A stretch of DNA of 64,000 nt from Streptomyces himalayensis subsp. himalayensis (lineage in GTDB: Bacteria; Actinomycetota; Actinomycetes; Streptomycetales; Streptomycetaceae), in the NCBI RefSeq assembly GCF_013778455.1, contig NZ_JACEHE010000016.1, forward strand, positions 124,001 to 188,000, in the 5' to 3' direction. Of the stretch, positions 1-8,345 are shown piece after piece (position 1 is the first letter of the stretch; each line of letters opens with the position of its first letter). A program made the translations under genes and the position numbers. Under the pieces are notes generated by a model. It saw only the letters and a program-made list of their open reading frames with translations, ran no database searches and was not told where the DNA came from.

Positions 1-618
1 CCCGGCCTTGCGTATGGCTTCTCCCTGGCAGCCGCCTTCGGGGACGCCGGACGGGGGTTGTGCGGGGGAGCCCTTCCCGGTACCGGCTGCCTGTTCGGAG
101 CCGGTGTAGGCCGCCTGCGCGGCAGGGGTGATCGTCTCCTCGTTCGCTTTGGCCTTCTCCTGGTACGAGACGGCCTGCTGCTTGGTGACGCCGTCGGGCA
201 GGGGCGGCTTGTAGCCGTAGATGCGGACCGACTTCAGGTCTGTCACGCCGTACTTCCGGCCGTTCTGCGGCAGGTTCCCCGGGGGCGGCTGGTACGCGGG
301 CCAGCTCAGGCCGAACTTCTTCATGCAGGAGCGGGCCAGGATGTTGATGGCGTGATCCAGGGCCTGTCGTTCCGCGGTGGTCGGCATGTACGCGTCCAGC
401 GGGTAGTCCTTGGGCGCGTCGGCGGACGAACCGAGGGCCGTGCTCGTGCCGTTGTCCGGCTCCTTCGTCGCCGCCTGCTGTCCGGTGCAGGCCGTGGCGA
501 GGAGCGCTGTGCCGACCGCCAGGGCGGCTGCGCGGTATGCCCTGGTGACGGGGCCGGAGGCCGGTGCGGTGGCGGTCTCCTTGTGCCGTGGCAGTCCAGG
601 GTTGGTCGACTGCGACAT
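1..618 (-). CDS. Putative secreted lipoprotein, 3' end outside window
   Basis: An open minus-strand frame runs from an ATG at 618 to the window edge (206 codons, no stop), so the C-terminus is missing. The N-terminus has basic residues, a hydrophobic stretch at about residues 28-43 and a lipobox-like LLATAC, which suggests diacylglyceryl attachment to Cys about 44 and location on the outer face of the membrane. The mature part is hydrophilic, with motifs such as YPLDAYMPTTAERQ and MKKFGLSWP. Many actinomycete lipoproteins of unknown role look like this; no enzymatic motif was seen. Codon third positions are strongly G/C, supporting this frame over the overlapping plus-strand frames. Confidence 0.75.
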   Translation of the reverse strand, partial: MSQSTNPGLPRHKETATAPASGPVTRAYRAAALAVGTALLATACTGQQAATKEPDNGTSTALGSSADAPKDYPLDAYMPTTAERQALDHAINILARSCMKKFGLSWPAYQPPPGNLPQNGRKYGVTDLKSVRIYGYKPPLPDGVTKQQAVSYQEKAKANEETITPAAQAAYTGSEQAAGTGKGSPAQPPSGVPEGGCQGEAIRKAG

Positions 619-1073
619 GTGTGCCCCCGCGATCATGAGGCGACACCGGGTCGCCGTCCCTCGTCATGTGCGCATCAGGGTGATCATCCGCGATGCGTAC
701 CGTCAAGCCTGACGAGCGGGAGGGTGTCCGAACATATGTCTTCCAGCCATGAATGATCATTATTTCGGACATTGAGCGGAACGCGGCCTCCACGCGGTGT
801 CCGTACCTGTGCCAAGGTCACGTACCGCAAGATCTCGAGTGGTCCAGAACCCGCCGCGCAGACCGCCGGCATCTCCCCCCACCGCCCATCCGTCGTCGGT
901 CAGCGCCCGCCTCTGATCGACGCTTCCCCCTGCGCAGCCGCCCGGCGTCGCCCGGTCTCTCATCCCCCCGCGGCAGGCCGGCCGAACGACCGGCCGAGGC
1001 CATGAGCCGCCCCACGACTCGCCGTCCCGCACGGGCGGCGGCACCCCGGCAGACCCGGAAAGAAAGGTCAGAA
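619..1073. other. Intergenic region without a recognisable gene
   Basis: This 455-base stretch separates the divergent lipoprotein and I36 genes. It is slightly AT-richer around 740-780 (tgatcattatttcggac), where promoters for one or both genes may lie. Open frames crossing it lack coding-type third positions. The Shine-Dalgarno sequence of the next gene (agaaagg) is at its right end. Confidence 0.5.
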
Positions 1074-1478
1074 ATGAACAGAGGACGCGGTGTCCTGGCA
1101 GCCTCGGTGATGGCCGTTGCGGCCGTCTTCGGGGCGGTTACCCCCGCACAGGCCGCCAGTTACGACGGCTCCTGCAACGTGGACGAGGCCTGTCTGTACC
1201 GCTACCAGGACTACACGGGCGGCATCTACGACACGCTGTACAGCAAGCAGGAGTACACGGGCACGTACTACGGCACTTCGGTCGCCATCAACAACACGGT
1301 GAGCTCGGTAAAGAACCGTGACTCCAACAACAACCTCTGGCTGTACCAGAACGCCTACTGGTCCGGGGACAGCTGGGGCCTGCCTGCCGGTGCCTCCACG
1401 AACTTCAGCTCCTCGTTCGACAACGTGCCGTCGTCACACTGCTGGTCCGGGGCGACCGCGGGCTGCCCTGCCGGGTGA
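1074..1478 (+). CDS. Secreted peptidase inhibitor family I36-like protein
   Basis: 134 residues from ATG 1074, chosen because an agaaagg ribosome site lies 5-10 bases upstream and a typical Sec signal peptide follows (basic MNRGRG, hydrophobic core, AQA-A cleavage near residue 28). The mature 106-residue domain is rich in Tyr, Asn and Ser, has cysteines near both ends and repeats such as YRYQDYTGG and LYQNAYWSGDSWG. This pattern is that of the beta-gamma-crystallin-like I36 family, whose founding member is the Streptomyces metalloproteinase inhibitor SMPI. Role as an extracellular protease inhibitor is inferred from family resemblance only. The gene end carries a 14-base duplication that includes the stop codon. 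Confidence 0.8.
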   Translation: MNRGRGVLAASVMAVAAVFGAVTPAQAASYDGSCNVDEACLYRYQDYTGGIYDTLYSKQEYTGTYYGTSVAINNTVSSVKNRDSNNNLWLYQNAYWSGDSWGLPAGASTNFSSSFDNVPSSHCWSGATAGCPAG

Positions 1479-1498
1479 CGACAGGAGCGTGACAACAG
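1475..1498 (+). repeat. 14-base duplication spanning the I36 stop codon
   Basis: GTGACGACAG (from 1475) is repeated as GTGACAACAG (from 1489), a 14-base period. Both copies contain TGA, the first being the functional stop codon. One of several stop-codon duplications in the window. Confidence 0.55.
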
Positions 1499-1530
1499 CG
1501 CGGGGCTCCGTCCGTAGGCGAAGCCCCGCG
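1499..1530. terminator. Hairpin terminator between convergent genes
   Basis: CGCGGGGCT at 1499-1507 pairs perfectly with AGCCCCGCG at 1522-1530 around a 14-base loop. There is no U-run, which is usual in high-GC actinomycetes. It lies just past the I36 gene and before the end of the convergent kinase gene. Confidence 0.65.
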
Positions 1531-1596
1531 CCCGCCTACGCGGCAGCCCCCGCGCCCGCCTACGCGGCAGCCCCCGCGCCCGCCTAAGCGGCAGTG
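1528..1596. repeat. Three tandem 24-base repeats
   Basis: The unit gcgcccgcctacgcggcagc plus cccc occurs at 1528, 1552 and 1576; the last copy has taa in place of tac. It lies directly beyond the stop codon of the minus-strand kinase gene (1584) and overlaps its last codons, so the 3' end of that gene is part of the repeat. Confidence 0.7.
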
Positions 1597-2219
1597 CTCT
1601 GCGCCATCACGCCCCGCCCCGCAGCAGCCGCCGCCAGCCGCCCCAGTGCCTCGTCCTTGCCGCATGGGTGGGCGCCCAATGCCGTCTGGCGGGCCACGAT
1701 GCTGCGCTCGGCACGCATGAGGCGCCAGCCGCGGCGGAGCAGGAACGGGACGGACTTGCGGCCCTCCTTCAGATCCCGCAGCAGCCGCCGCCGGAACGTC
1801 GTCGAAGGACGCCCGCGCAGACACAACGCGTCGGCCAGCAGGCCGAGTTCGCGGCATCGCCCCACGATGTCCGCGGCGAAGATGCCCTCGGCGATGAACA
1901 GCGGGGTGTGCCCGATGTCGAGCGTGTCCTCGCCCGTCCGCGCGCTCGTCGAGATGTCGTACCGCGGGACTCGCGTCCGACCGGAGCGGCACAGTTCCTC
2001 GATCGCGGTGACGGCCGCCTCCGTGTCCCAGGACCCGGGCGAGTCCCAGTCGATGTCCGAACTGCCCGGTACGAGAGGCAGAGTCGGGTCGTCGCCCTCC
2101 TTGTAGAAGTCGTCGAGGCAGAGCACGGGCAGCCCGGAGCGGGCGGCGAACGACGACTTTCCTGAGCCGGAGGGGCCGGTGAGCAGCACGACGCGGGTGG
2201 CGGGGGCATGGGAAGTCAC
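1584..2219 (-). CDS. Uridine kinase-like P-loop ATP-binding protein
   Basis: A P-loop (GPSGSGKSSFAAR) lies about 12 residues from the proposed start, followed by LCLDDFYKEGDDP, the DDFY segment typical of uridine kinase/phosphoribulokinase-fold enzymes, and later PLFIAEGIFAADIV, resembling the Walker B region. It is therefore expected to phosphorylate a nucleoside or related small molecule in the cytoplasm. GTG at 2219 was chosen because it sits just before the first beta-strand (TRVVLLTGPSG). An ATG 25 codons upstream is possible but adds an unconserved-looking extension. About 211 residues, normal for the family. Substrate not identifiable from sequence. Confidence 0.75.
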   Translation of the reverse strand: MTSHAPATRVVLLTGPSGSGKSSFAARSGLPVLCLDDFYKEGDDPTLPLVPGSSDIDWDSPGSWDTEAAVTAIEELCRSGRTRVPRYDISTSARTGEDTLDIGHTPLFIAEGIFAADIVGRCRELGLLADALCLRGRPSTTFRRRLLRDLKEGRKSVPFLLRRGWRLMRAERSIVARQTALGAHPCGKDEALGRLAAAAAGRGVMAQSTAA

Positions 2220-2341
2220 GAGAGACCAGTGTGCGGCATCCCGCGGCCCGAGCCGGCCCCGCGGGTCGTCTTTGGTGCCCGCACCACGTCTCAACTACGC
2301 TTCGTGGCGAATTGATTACTCCAAGGAGGCGGGTGTATCCC

Positions 2342-2746
2342 ATGGCACGACACGCAGTTCCTCGGCACGGGTCCGCAAAACGCGGCCTGATGCGCGCCGG
2401 GCTCGCGGTGACTGTCGCAGGTATCGGACTCGGTGCGGGAGGTGCGGCCGCGGCCAGTGCAGCGCCGATGCCGCAGGGCGGCCCGGTCACCCTCGGCAGA
2501 ATCAACCCCCAGGCGGCGGCGCAGGGGACGAACGTGGCGCTGCACCAGGCGCTGGCCGCCGTCAAGGACGCCAAGCTCAACCCGCTCGCCGGCACGGGCG
2601 TGGACCCGCTCGACAACACCGTCGGTACGCAGATCGCGGACTTCAAGCCCGTGTCGACGAAGTCGGTGACGGGTCCGCTGACGCAGGGCGGTTCTCTGCG
2701 GACGCTCCCGGTGGCGGGCAACGCGGCGGCGCTGCTGCCGGGCTGA
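2342..2746 (+). CDS. Small secreted protein, conserved-looking, unknown role
   Basis: 134 residues from ATG 2342; an aaggagg site is at 2323-2329. A GTG at 2333 is in frame and closer to that site, so the start is uncertain by three codons. The N-terminus is basic (ARHAVPRHGSAKRG), followed by a hydrophobic segment and an Ala-rich cleavage region (ASAAP) near residue 41, i.e. a Sec signal peptide. The mature part is a 90-residue low-complexity but non-repetitive sequence rich in Gly, Ala, Thr and Leu (for example LNPLAGTGVDPLDNTVGTQ). No known domain was recognised; it is probably a wall- or surface-associated protein. Confidence 0.65.
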   Translation: MARHAVPRHGSAKRGLMRAGLAVTVAGIGLGAGGAAAASAAPMPQGGPVTLGRINPQAAAQGTNVALHQALAAVKDAKLNPLAGTGVDPLDNTVGTQIADFKPVSTKSVTGPLTQGGSLRTLPVAGNAAALLPG

Positions 2747-2775
2747 CGGCGCCCCCACGGCGGACGGCAGCGAAG

Positions 2776-2812
2776 GGCCCCGCCTCCCCAGGGACGGAGG
2801 GGAGGCGGGGCC
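2776..2812. terminator. Strong bidirectional hairpin
   Basis: GGCCCCGCCTCCCC at 2776-2789 is perfectly complementary to 2799-2812, a 14-bp stem with a 9-base loop, placed between the convergent secreted-protein gene and the aldehyde dehydrogenase operon. It can serve both strands. Confidence 0.85.
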
Positions 2813-2817
2813 GGTCA

Positions 2818-3744
2818 TCAGTACGACGAGCCGGACGGGCCCAGTGACCCCGTCGGGTGCCAGACCGTCTTCGTCTCCAGGAACGCCGTCAGGCGGTGCG
2901 TGCCCGGGTCGGCCGTCCAGTCCACGACGTTGTCCACAGGCTGTGGACGGAGAACGCGCTTCAGGTTGTCCGCCGCCGCGATCTCCAGTTCCTTGGCGAG
3001 GACCTCGTCGGCGCCCGTCAGGTCGATCGCGTTGACGTCCCGGTGCGCGGCGAGCGGGGTCGCGATCTCGGCCGTCCGGCCCGACAGGATGTTCACCACG
3101 CCGCCCGGAAGGTCGGACGTGGCCAGGACCTCCCCGAGCGAGAGCGCCGGGAGCGGGGACTTCTCGCCGGCGATCACCACGGCGGTGTTGCCGGTCGCGA
3201 TCACCGGGGCGATCACCGACACGAGGCCCAGGAACGACGACTCCTGGGGCGCCACGACGGCCACCACACCCGTCGGCTCGGGCGTCGAGAGGTTGAAGAA
3301 GGGGCCCGCCACCGGGTTCCCGCCGCCCACGACCTGGCTGATCTTGTCCGTCCAGCCCGCGTACCAGACCCAGCGGTCGATCGCCGCGTCGACCTGGGCG
3401 GCCGCCTTCGACTTGGACAGCCCCTCGGCCTCGGCGACCTCGCGTACGAACTGGTCTCGGCGGCCCTCGAGCATCTCCGCGACCCGGTACAGGATCTGGC
3501 CGCGCAGATACGCCGTCTTGCCGGCCCAGCCGCCGAACGCCTTGCGGGCCGCGACGACCGCGTCCCGGGCGTCCTTGCGGGACGACAGGGGTGCGTTGGC
3601 GAGCCAGTTGCCCTTTGAGTCGGTCACCTCGTACACCCGGCCGCTCTCGGAACGCGGGAACTTCCCGCCGACGTACAGCTTGTAGGTCTTGAAGACGCTC
3701 AGACGCCGCGCGGCGGAGCCGCTAAGTGATACGTGGTCAGACAT
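2818..3744 (-). CDS. Truncated aldehyde dehydrogenase-fold protein without catalytic cysteine
   Basis: 308 residues with ALDH-type sequence from the start (KTYKLYVGGKFPRSESG) through the NAD-binding half (APQESSFLGLVSVIAPVIATG, DLPGGVVNIL, NAIDLTGAD), but it stops after about 300 residues. The usual enzyme has about 480 and carries a GQxC catalytic cysteine in the missing part, so this protein cannot be an ordinary dehydrogenase. Its start overlaps the stop of the full-length ALDH by 8 bases, so the two are co-translated. The arrangement resembles the ALDH16 type, in which an active ALDH domain is joined to a C-terminal pseudo-ALDH domain; here the domains are separate genes. A structural or regulatory partner role is inferred. 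Confidence 0.8.
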   Translation of the reverse strand: MSDHVSLSGSAARRLSVFKTYKLYVGGKFPRSESGRVYEVTDSKGNWLANAPLSSRKDARDAVVAARKAFGGWAGKTAYLRGQILYRVAEMLEGRRDQFVREVAEAEGLSKSKAAAQVDAAIDRWVWYAGWTDKISQVVGGGNPVAGPFFNLSTPEPTGVVAVVAPQESSFLGLVSVIAPVIATGNTAVVIAGEKSPLPALSLGEVLATSDLPGGVVNILSGRTAEIATPLAAHRDVNAIDLTGADEVLAKELEIAAADNLKRVLRPQPVDNVVDWTADPGTHRLTAFLETKTVWHPTGSLGPSGSSY

Positions 3745-5188
3745 CGAGGTACGCCTCCAGGCCGTGGCGGCCGCCCTCGCGGCCGAAGCCCGACTCCTTG
3801 TAGCCGCCGAACGGCGAGGTCGGGTCGAACTTGTTGAACGTGTTGGCCCAGACGACGCCCGCGCGCAGCCGGTCCGCGACCGCGAGGATGCGGGAGCCCT
3901 TCTCGGTCCAGATGCCCGCGGAGAGCCCGTACTGGGTGTTGTTGGCCTTGGCCACGGCCTCTTCGGGCGTACGGAAGGTCAGTACCGAAAGGACCGGGCC
4001 GAAGATCTCGTCGCGGGCGATGGTGTGCGCCTGGGTGACGTTCGTGAAGAGCGTCGGCGCGAACCAGTAGCCGGAGGAGGGGAGTTCGCAGGCCGGGGAC
4101 CAGCGCTCGGCGCCCTCCGCCTCGCCCTGCTCGGCGAGCGCGGTGATCCGGGCCAGCTGCTCGGCGGAGTTGATCGCGCCGATGTCGGTGTTCTTGTCGA
4201 GCGGGTCGCCGAGGCGGAGCGTCGACAGCCTGCGCTTCAAGGACTCCAGCAGCTCCTCCTGGATCGACTCCTGTACGAGGAGGCGGGAGCCCGCGCAGCA
4301 GACCTGGCCCTGGTTGAAGAAGATGCCGGTGACGATTCCCTCGACGGCCTGGTCGATCGGGGCGTCGTCAAAGACGATGTTCGCGCCCTTGCCGCCGAGT
4401 TCGAGGGTGAGCTTCTTGCGGGTGCCCGCGAGCGCCCGGGCGATCTCCTTGCCGACGGCCGTGGAACCCGTGAACGCGACCTTGTCGACGTCCGGGTGCG
4501 CGACGAGCGCGGCGCCCGTGTCGCCGTATCCCGGAAGGATGTTGACGACGCCCTTCGGCAGGCCCGCCTGGCGGCAGATGTCCGCGAAGAACAAAGCCGA
4601 CAGGGGAGTGGTCTCCGCGGGCTTGAGCACGACCGTGTTGCCGGTCGCCAGCGCCGGGGCGATCTTCCACGCGAGCATCAGGAGCGGGAAGTTCCAGGGG
4701 ATGACCTGGCCGGCGACGCCCAGCGGACGGGGGTTCGGCCCGTAGCCCGCGTAGTCGAGCTTGTCCGCCCAGCCCGCGTAGTAGAAGAAGTGCGCGGCGA
4801 CCAGCGGGAGGTCCGCGTCGCGCGTCTCCTTGATCGGCTTGCCGTTGTCCAGGGTCTCCAGGACGGCCAGCTCGCGCGACCGCTCCTGGATGATCCGGGC
4901 GATGCGGAACAGGTACTTGGCGCGCTCCGAGCCCGGCAGCGCCGACCACTTCTCGAAGGCCTTGCGGGCCGCCTTCACGGCACGGTCGACGTCCGCCTCG
5001 CCCGCCTGCGCGACCTCGGAGAGGACCTCCTCGGTGGACGGCGAGACCGTCTTGAACACCTTGCCGTCGGCGGCCTCGGCGAACTCACCGTCGATGAACA
5101 GGCCGTAGGAGGCGGCGATGTCGACGACCGAGCGGGACTCGGGAGCGGGCGCGTACTCGAAGAGAGATGACTGCTTGTCCATGGTCAT
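3737..5188 (-). CDS. NAD(P)-dependent aldehyde dehydrogenase
   Basis: 483 residues, full family length. Diagnostic motifs appear in order: PWNFPLLM, KPAETTP, FTGSTAVGK, LELGGKG (general-base Glu), FFNQGQVCCAGSR (catalytic Cys, one of two adjacent), EIFGPV and the C-terminal GYKESGFGREGG. Cytosolic oxidation of an aldehyde to the acid is expected. It lies 6 bases downstream of deoC, whose product releases acetaldehyde, so oxidation of acetaldehyde to acetate is a reasonable inference. Start taken at ATG 5188; ATG 5182 is equally possible. It is followed with overlap by the pseudo-ALDH gene. Confidence 0.9.
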   Translation of the reverse strand: MTMDKQSSLFEYAPAPESRSVVDIAASYGLFIDGEFAEAADGKVFKTVSPSTEEVLSEVAQAGEADVDRAVKAARKAFEKWSALPGSERAKYLFRIARIIQERSRELAVLETLDNGKPIKETRDADLPLVAAHFFYYAGWADKLDYAGYGPNPRPLGVAGQVIPWNFPLLMLAWKIAPALATGNTVVLKPAETTPLSALFFADICRQAGLPKGVVNILPGYGDTGAALVAHPDVDKVAFTGSTAVGKEIARALAGTRKKLTLELGGKGANIVFDDAPIDQAVEGIVTGIFFNQGQVCCAGSRLLVQESIQEELLESLKRRLSTLRLGDPLDKNTDIGAINSAEQLARITALAEQGEAEGAERWSPACELPSSGYWFAPTLFTNVTQAHTIARDEIFGPVLSVLTFRTPEEAVAKANNTQYGLSAGIWTEKGSRILAVADRLRAGVVWANTFNKFDPTSPFGGYKESGFGREGGRHGLEAYLDV

Positions 5189-5194
5189 GGGGTC

Positions 5195-6217
5195 TCAGTC
5201 CACCGTCACGTAGTCGGGGCCGGAGTAGCGGCCGGTCGCCAGCTTCTGGCGCTGCATCAGCAGATCGTTCAGCAGCGAGGAGGCGCCGAAGCGGAACCAG
5301 TGGTTGTCCAGCCAGTCCTCGCCGGCGGTCTCGTTGACCAGCACCAGGAACTTGATCGCGTCCTTGGAGGTCCGGATGCCGCCCGCGGGCTTCACCCCGA
5401 CCTGTACCCCGGTGGCGGCGCGGAAGTCGCGTACCGCCTCCAGCATCAGCAGCGTGTTGGCGGGCGTTGCGTTGACCGCGACCTTGCCGGTGGACGTCTT
5501 GATGAAGTCCGCGCCCGCGAGCATGCCGATCCAGCTCGCGCGCCGGATGTTGTCGTACGTCGCCAGCTCGCCGGTCTCGAAGATGACCTTCAGACGGGCG
5601 TCCGTTCCGCAGGCCTCCTTCACGGCGACGATCTCGTCGTACACCTTCAGATACCGGCCAGAGAGGAAGGCGCCGCGGTCGATGACCATGTCGATCTCGT
5701 CGGCACCGGCCGCGACCGCCTCGCGCACGTCGGCCAGTTTCACCCCGAGCGGGGCGCGGCCCGCGGGGAACGCGGTGGCGACCGAGGCGACCTTGACGCC
5801 GGAACCGGCCACCGCCTCCTTCGCCGTCGCCACCATGTCCGGATAGACGCAGACGGCCGCGACCTGCGGAGTCGTACGGTCGGTCGGGTCCGGGTGGACC
5901 GCCTTGGCGCCGAGCGCCCGGACCTTGCCCGGGGTGTCCGCGCCTTCCAGGGTCGTCAGATCGATCATCGAGATGGCCAGGTCGATGGCGTACGCCTTCG
6001 CCGTGGTCTTGATCGAACGAGTGCCAAGCGATGCGGCGCGCGCCTCGAGGCCGACCGCGTCCACGCCGGGCAGCCCGTGCAGGAAGCGGCGCAGCGCGCT
6101 GTCGGACGCGGTCACGTCGGCGAGTGCGTGGGCCGGACCGACGGCCGGACCGGTGGTTCCGGGGGGTCCGCCCGCGCTGTCGGCAGGGGAGGCTGGTGCA
6201 GTGATGGGCATGGTCAC
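5195..6217 (-). CDS. deoC: Deoxyribose-phosphate aldolase
   Basis: Cleaves 2-deoxyribose 5-phosphate to glyceraldehyde 3-phosphate and acetaldehyde in nucleoside catabolism. Family motifs are clear: VCVYPDMV, VATAFPAGR, EIDMVIDRGAFLSG, KVIFETGEL, ADFIKTSTGK (Schiff-base Lys) and GVKPAGGIRT. About 340 residues, with an N-terminal extension of about 100 residues compared with the short bacterial enzyme, as in other actinomycetes. GTG 6217 was chosen because a TATGCT -10 element lies 6 bases upstream, giving a leaderless start; ATG 6211 is the alternative. First gene of an operon with two ALDH genes. The palindrome CTACGCGCGTAG abuts the -10 box. Confidence 0.95.
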   Translation of the reverse strand: MTMPITAPASPADSAGGPPGTTGPAVGPAHALADVTASDSALRRFLHGLPGVDAVGLEARAASLGTRSIKTTAKAYAIDLAISMIDLTTLEGADTPGKVRALGAKAVHPDPTDRTTPQVAAVCVYPDMVATAKEAVAGSGVKVASVATAFPAGRAPLGVKLADVREAVAAGADEIDMVIDRGAFLSGRYLKVYDEIVAVKEACGTDARLKVIFETGELATYDNIRRASWIGMLAGADFIKTSTGKVAVNATPANTLLMLEAVRDFRAATGVQVGVKPAGGIRTSKDAIKFLVLVNETAGEDWLDNHWFRFGASSLLNDLLMQRQKLATGRYSGPDYVTVD

Positions 6218-6223
6218 GAGGGG

Positions 6224-6242
6224 AGCATATCTACGCGCGTAG
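6224..6242 (-). promoter_or_regulatory. deoC promoter -10 with palindromic operator CTACGCGCGTAG
   Basis: On the minus strand TATGCT (6229-6224) is 6 bases before the GTG start. The perfect 12-base palindrome CTACGCGCGTAG occupies 6231-6242, one base upstream of it, where a bound repressor would cover the spacer region. The same palindrome is upstream of the purine nucleoside phosphorylase gene. Confidence 0.65.
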
Positions 6243-6311
6243 CAGCTGTATACCCCCATGCGGCTGTCCGCGTCAGGGCCACCGCAGGACAGCGGTCCAC
6301 ACCTCGTCGTG

Positions 6312-6317
6312 CAGAAT
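6312..6317 (+). promoter_or_regulatory. Leaderless-type -10 element of the PH-domain gene
   Basis: CAGAAT ends 7 bases before ATG 6325, so transcription would begin at the start codon. No Shine-Dalgarno sequence precedes this ATG. Confidence 0.45.
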
Positions 6318-6324
6318 CGGCAGC

Positions 6325-6957
6325 ATGACGACCCCCGAGCCTCCGTCTCCCGCGGCTACGCCCCAGTCCCAGGATCGCGTCTACCGGTCCCCCGCCGGGA
6401 TCGCGGGCGGTGTGATGCTGCTCGCTCTGGGCGCGTGGCTGGGCATCGACGCGCTGGTCAACGGTGGGGCCCGGGTGCGTTGGCTGGCACTCGCGGGGTT
6501 GCTGCTCGCGGTGCCGCTGGTCGTCGCGTTCACGGTGCGGCCGGCGGTGTACGCGAACGACGACCGCCTCCGCGTCCGCAACCCTTTCCGTACGATCACG
6601 CTGCCCTGGGCGGCGGTCTCGGGTCTGCGCGCGGGCTACTCCAACGAGGTCTTCGACCAGTCCGGCACCAAGTACCAGCTGTGGGCCATCCCGGTCTCGC
6701 TGCGCGCCCGCAAGAAGGCGGCGCGGCGCCAGACGCAGGCTGCCGCGGCGGACCCGCAGGGGCGCACGTCTCCGCTGCCGTCCGGTCCCGTGCGCGCTTC
6801 CGGAGACCAGGCGATGGACGACCTGCGCCAGCTCGCCGAGGAGCGGGCCTCGGCCGAGGGGGCGCAGGGCGGGCCTGTGGTGCGGTGGGCCTACGAGATC
6901 GTGGGGCCCGCGGTGCTGGGAGCGATTCTGTTGGTGGTGTTGCTGGCGGTGGGGTGA
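6325..6957 (+). CDS. PH domain-containing membrane protein
   Basis: 210 residues. Two hydrophobic segments at about 24-46 and 53-70, then a short PH-like (bPH) region beginning YANDDRLRVRNPFRTITLPWAAVSGLRAG, which is typical of actinobacterial bPH6-type proteins. A charged linker with KKAARRQ follows, and a final transmembrane helix at about 186-209. Three membrane passes are predicted. Function of the family is not established; a role at the cell envelope is likely. No SD sequence; see the -10 element 7 bases upstream. It is divergent from the deoC operon across about 100 bases. Confidence 0.75.
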   Translation: MTTPEPPSPAATPQSQDRVYRSPAGIAGGVMLLALGAWLGIDALVNGGARVRWLALAGLLLAVPLVVAFTVRPAVYANDDRLRVRNPFRTITLPWAAVSGLRAGYSNEVFDQSGTKYQLWAIPVSLRARKKAARRQTQAAAADPQGRTSPLPSGPVRASGDQAMDDLRQLAEERASAEGAQGGPVVRWAYEIVGPAVLGAILLVVLLAVG

Positions 6958-6985
6958 TGCCCGCCGTGCCTTTCAGCCGCCACCC

Positions 6986-8209
6986 CTACGGCGCGCTCGG
7001 CCACACCAGGGTCATGTACGCGCCCCAGTACGCCGAGCCCAGAACCGCGCAGACCAGTGCCGCAGCCGCCCGGCGCCGGCTGGCGCGGGCGACGGCGAGC
7101 GCCAGCGGCAGCAGCAGCGGGAAGCCCGGCAGCAGGAAGCGGGCGCGCGGGAAGTAGACGCCGCCACTGCCGAGCACGATCACCAGCAGCACACCGGTGA
7201 AGATCAGCAGCGGGAGCGGCTGCCGGTCCCGCACCGACAGAGTGAACAGCACGACGGATGCGATCAGCGTCAGCGACACCATGACCAGGAACAGCTCGGG
7301 CGTCGAGTCGTACACGAAGATCCGGCGCATCCTGCCCAGGGTCTCGATGCCGCCGTCCCACTCGTTGTGCCACAGCCTCTGTACAGCGAAGTAGCCGTCC
7401 CAGCGGCCGAGGCGCACGCCCACCCACCCGACGTAGGCCAGCCAGCCGAGTGGTGCCAGGACCGCACCGGCGAGAACGCGCGCGGAGAAGCGCGGGCGGA
7501 GCGCGAAGAGGGCCGACAGCGAGACGGCGGCCGCGAGCGCGATACCGGTCGGCCGCGTCAGCCCCGACAGCGCCGCGAGCGAACCCGCCCACACCCAGCG
7601 GCCGGTGAGCACCGCGTACAGCGACCAGGCGACGAAGGCCGTGAACAGGGACTCCGTATAGCCCATCCACTGCACGAGCCCGACCGGCAGCGCCGCCCAC
7701 GCCACCGTCAGCAGCACCCCGACGCGGCTCCCGTGCAGCCGGTTGCCGACCTCGAAGATCCCCCATGCGGCGACGAAGGAGGACAGCACGGCGATGATGA
7801 GGCCGACGCTCGCGCGCGGTCCGGGCGTCAGCGCGGCGACGCCCTTCACCAGCAGGGGATACAGCGGGAAGAAGGCGAGGTTGTTCGCGTCGTACTCGGT
7901 GCCCAGCTCGCGCTCGTACCCGTGGTCGGCGATCCCCAGGTACCAGACGGAGTCCCAGTCCGAGGCGAGCATCGGCCAGACGTCCTGGCCCAAGCCGCGC
8001 GCCCAGACGGTCAGCAGGACGATTCCCGTGGCGCGGACCCCGGCGTACGCGAGCAGCGCGGGGGCCGCGCGCCGCAGGGAGCGGCGCAGACGGGCGCGGA
8101 GCCCGGCGGCGGACGGCGGTGCCGGCCGCCGATGCCGGGAGCCCGGAAGCATCCCGCCGGGAGACTTGGCGATCGCTTCGGAGGGCACCGGGGAAGCGGT
8201 CGAGGACAC
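6986..8209 (-). CDS. Polytopic membrane glycosyltransferase, mannosyltransferase-like
   Basis: About 407 residues with roughly ten hydrophobic segments. The first extracytoplasmic loop holds WDSVWYLGIADHGY, the acidic loop motif of GT-C fold transferases of the PIG-V/Gpi18-like group, and NNLAFFPLYPLLVKG follows. Near the C-terminus PRARFLLPGFPLLLP is another conserved block of such enzymes. It would transfer a sugar from a polyprenyl-phosphate donor on the outer membrane face; acceptor unknown. Start uncertain: GTG 8209 is used here, a TTG at 8248 is in frame, and an internal methionine just before the first helix is also possible. It lies downstream of the mutase gene on the same strand. 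Confidence 0.75.
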   Translation of the reverse strand: MSSTASPVPSEAIAKSPGGMLPGSRHRRPAPPSAAGLRARLRRSLRRAAPALLAYAGVRATGIVLLTVWARGLGQDVWPMLASDWDSVWYLGIADHGYERELGTEYDANNLAFFPLYPLLVKGVAALTPGPRASVGLIIAVLSSFVAAWGIFEVGNRLHGSRVGVLLTVAWAALPVGLVQWMGYTESLFTAFVAWSLYAVLTGRWVWAGSLAALSGLTRPTGIALAAAVSLSALFALRPRFSARVLAGAVLAPLGWLAYVGWVGVRLGRWDGYFAVQRLWHNEWDGGIETLGRMRRIFVYDSTPELFLVMVSLTLIASVVLFTLSVRDRQPLPLLIFTGVLLVIVLGSGGVYFPRARFLLPGFPLLLPLALAVARASRRRAAAALVCAVLGSAYWGAYMTLVWPSAP

Positions 8210-8345
8210 TGCGGCAGCTCCAGGGCTCGTTCGTGCGCTACTGGTCAACCGTTGCTCGGTTGACCGGCAGCGCGAAGGAACGCTGCGTCAACTGCCGTGG
8301 CTAATCACACTTCGGGGCGACTTCGGTTTGGGATTCGAACCTCGA

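Noticed and set aside
58..756. Plus-strand open frame at the left end
   Set aside because: Antisense to the lipoprotein frame, which has better codon use, a signal peptide and a lipobox.
1405..2721. Long minus-strand frame covering I36, kinase and secreted protein
   Set aside because: A shadow frame over three genes with their own starts and domains; Arg/Pro/Ala-rich translation typical of GC-rich antisense reading.
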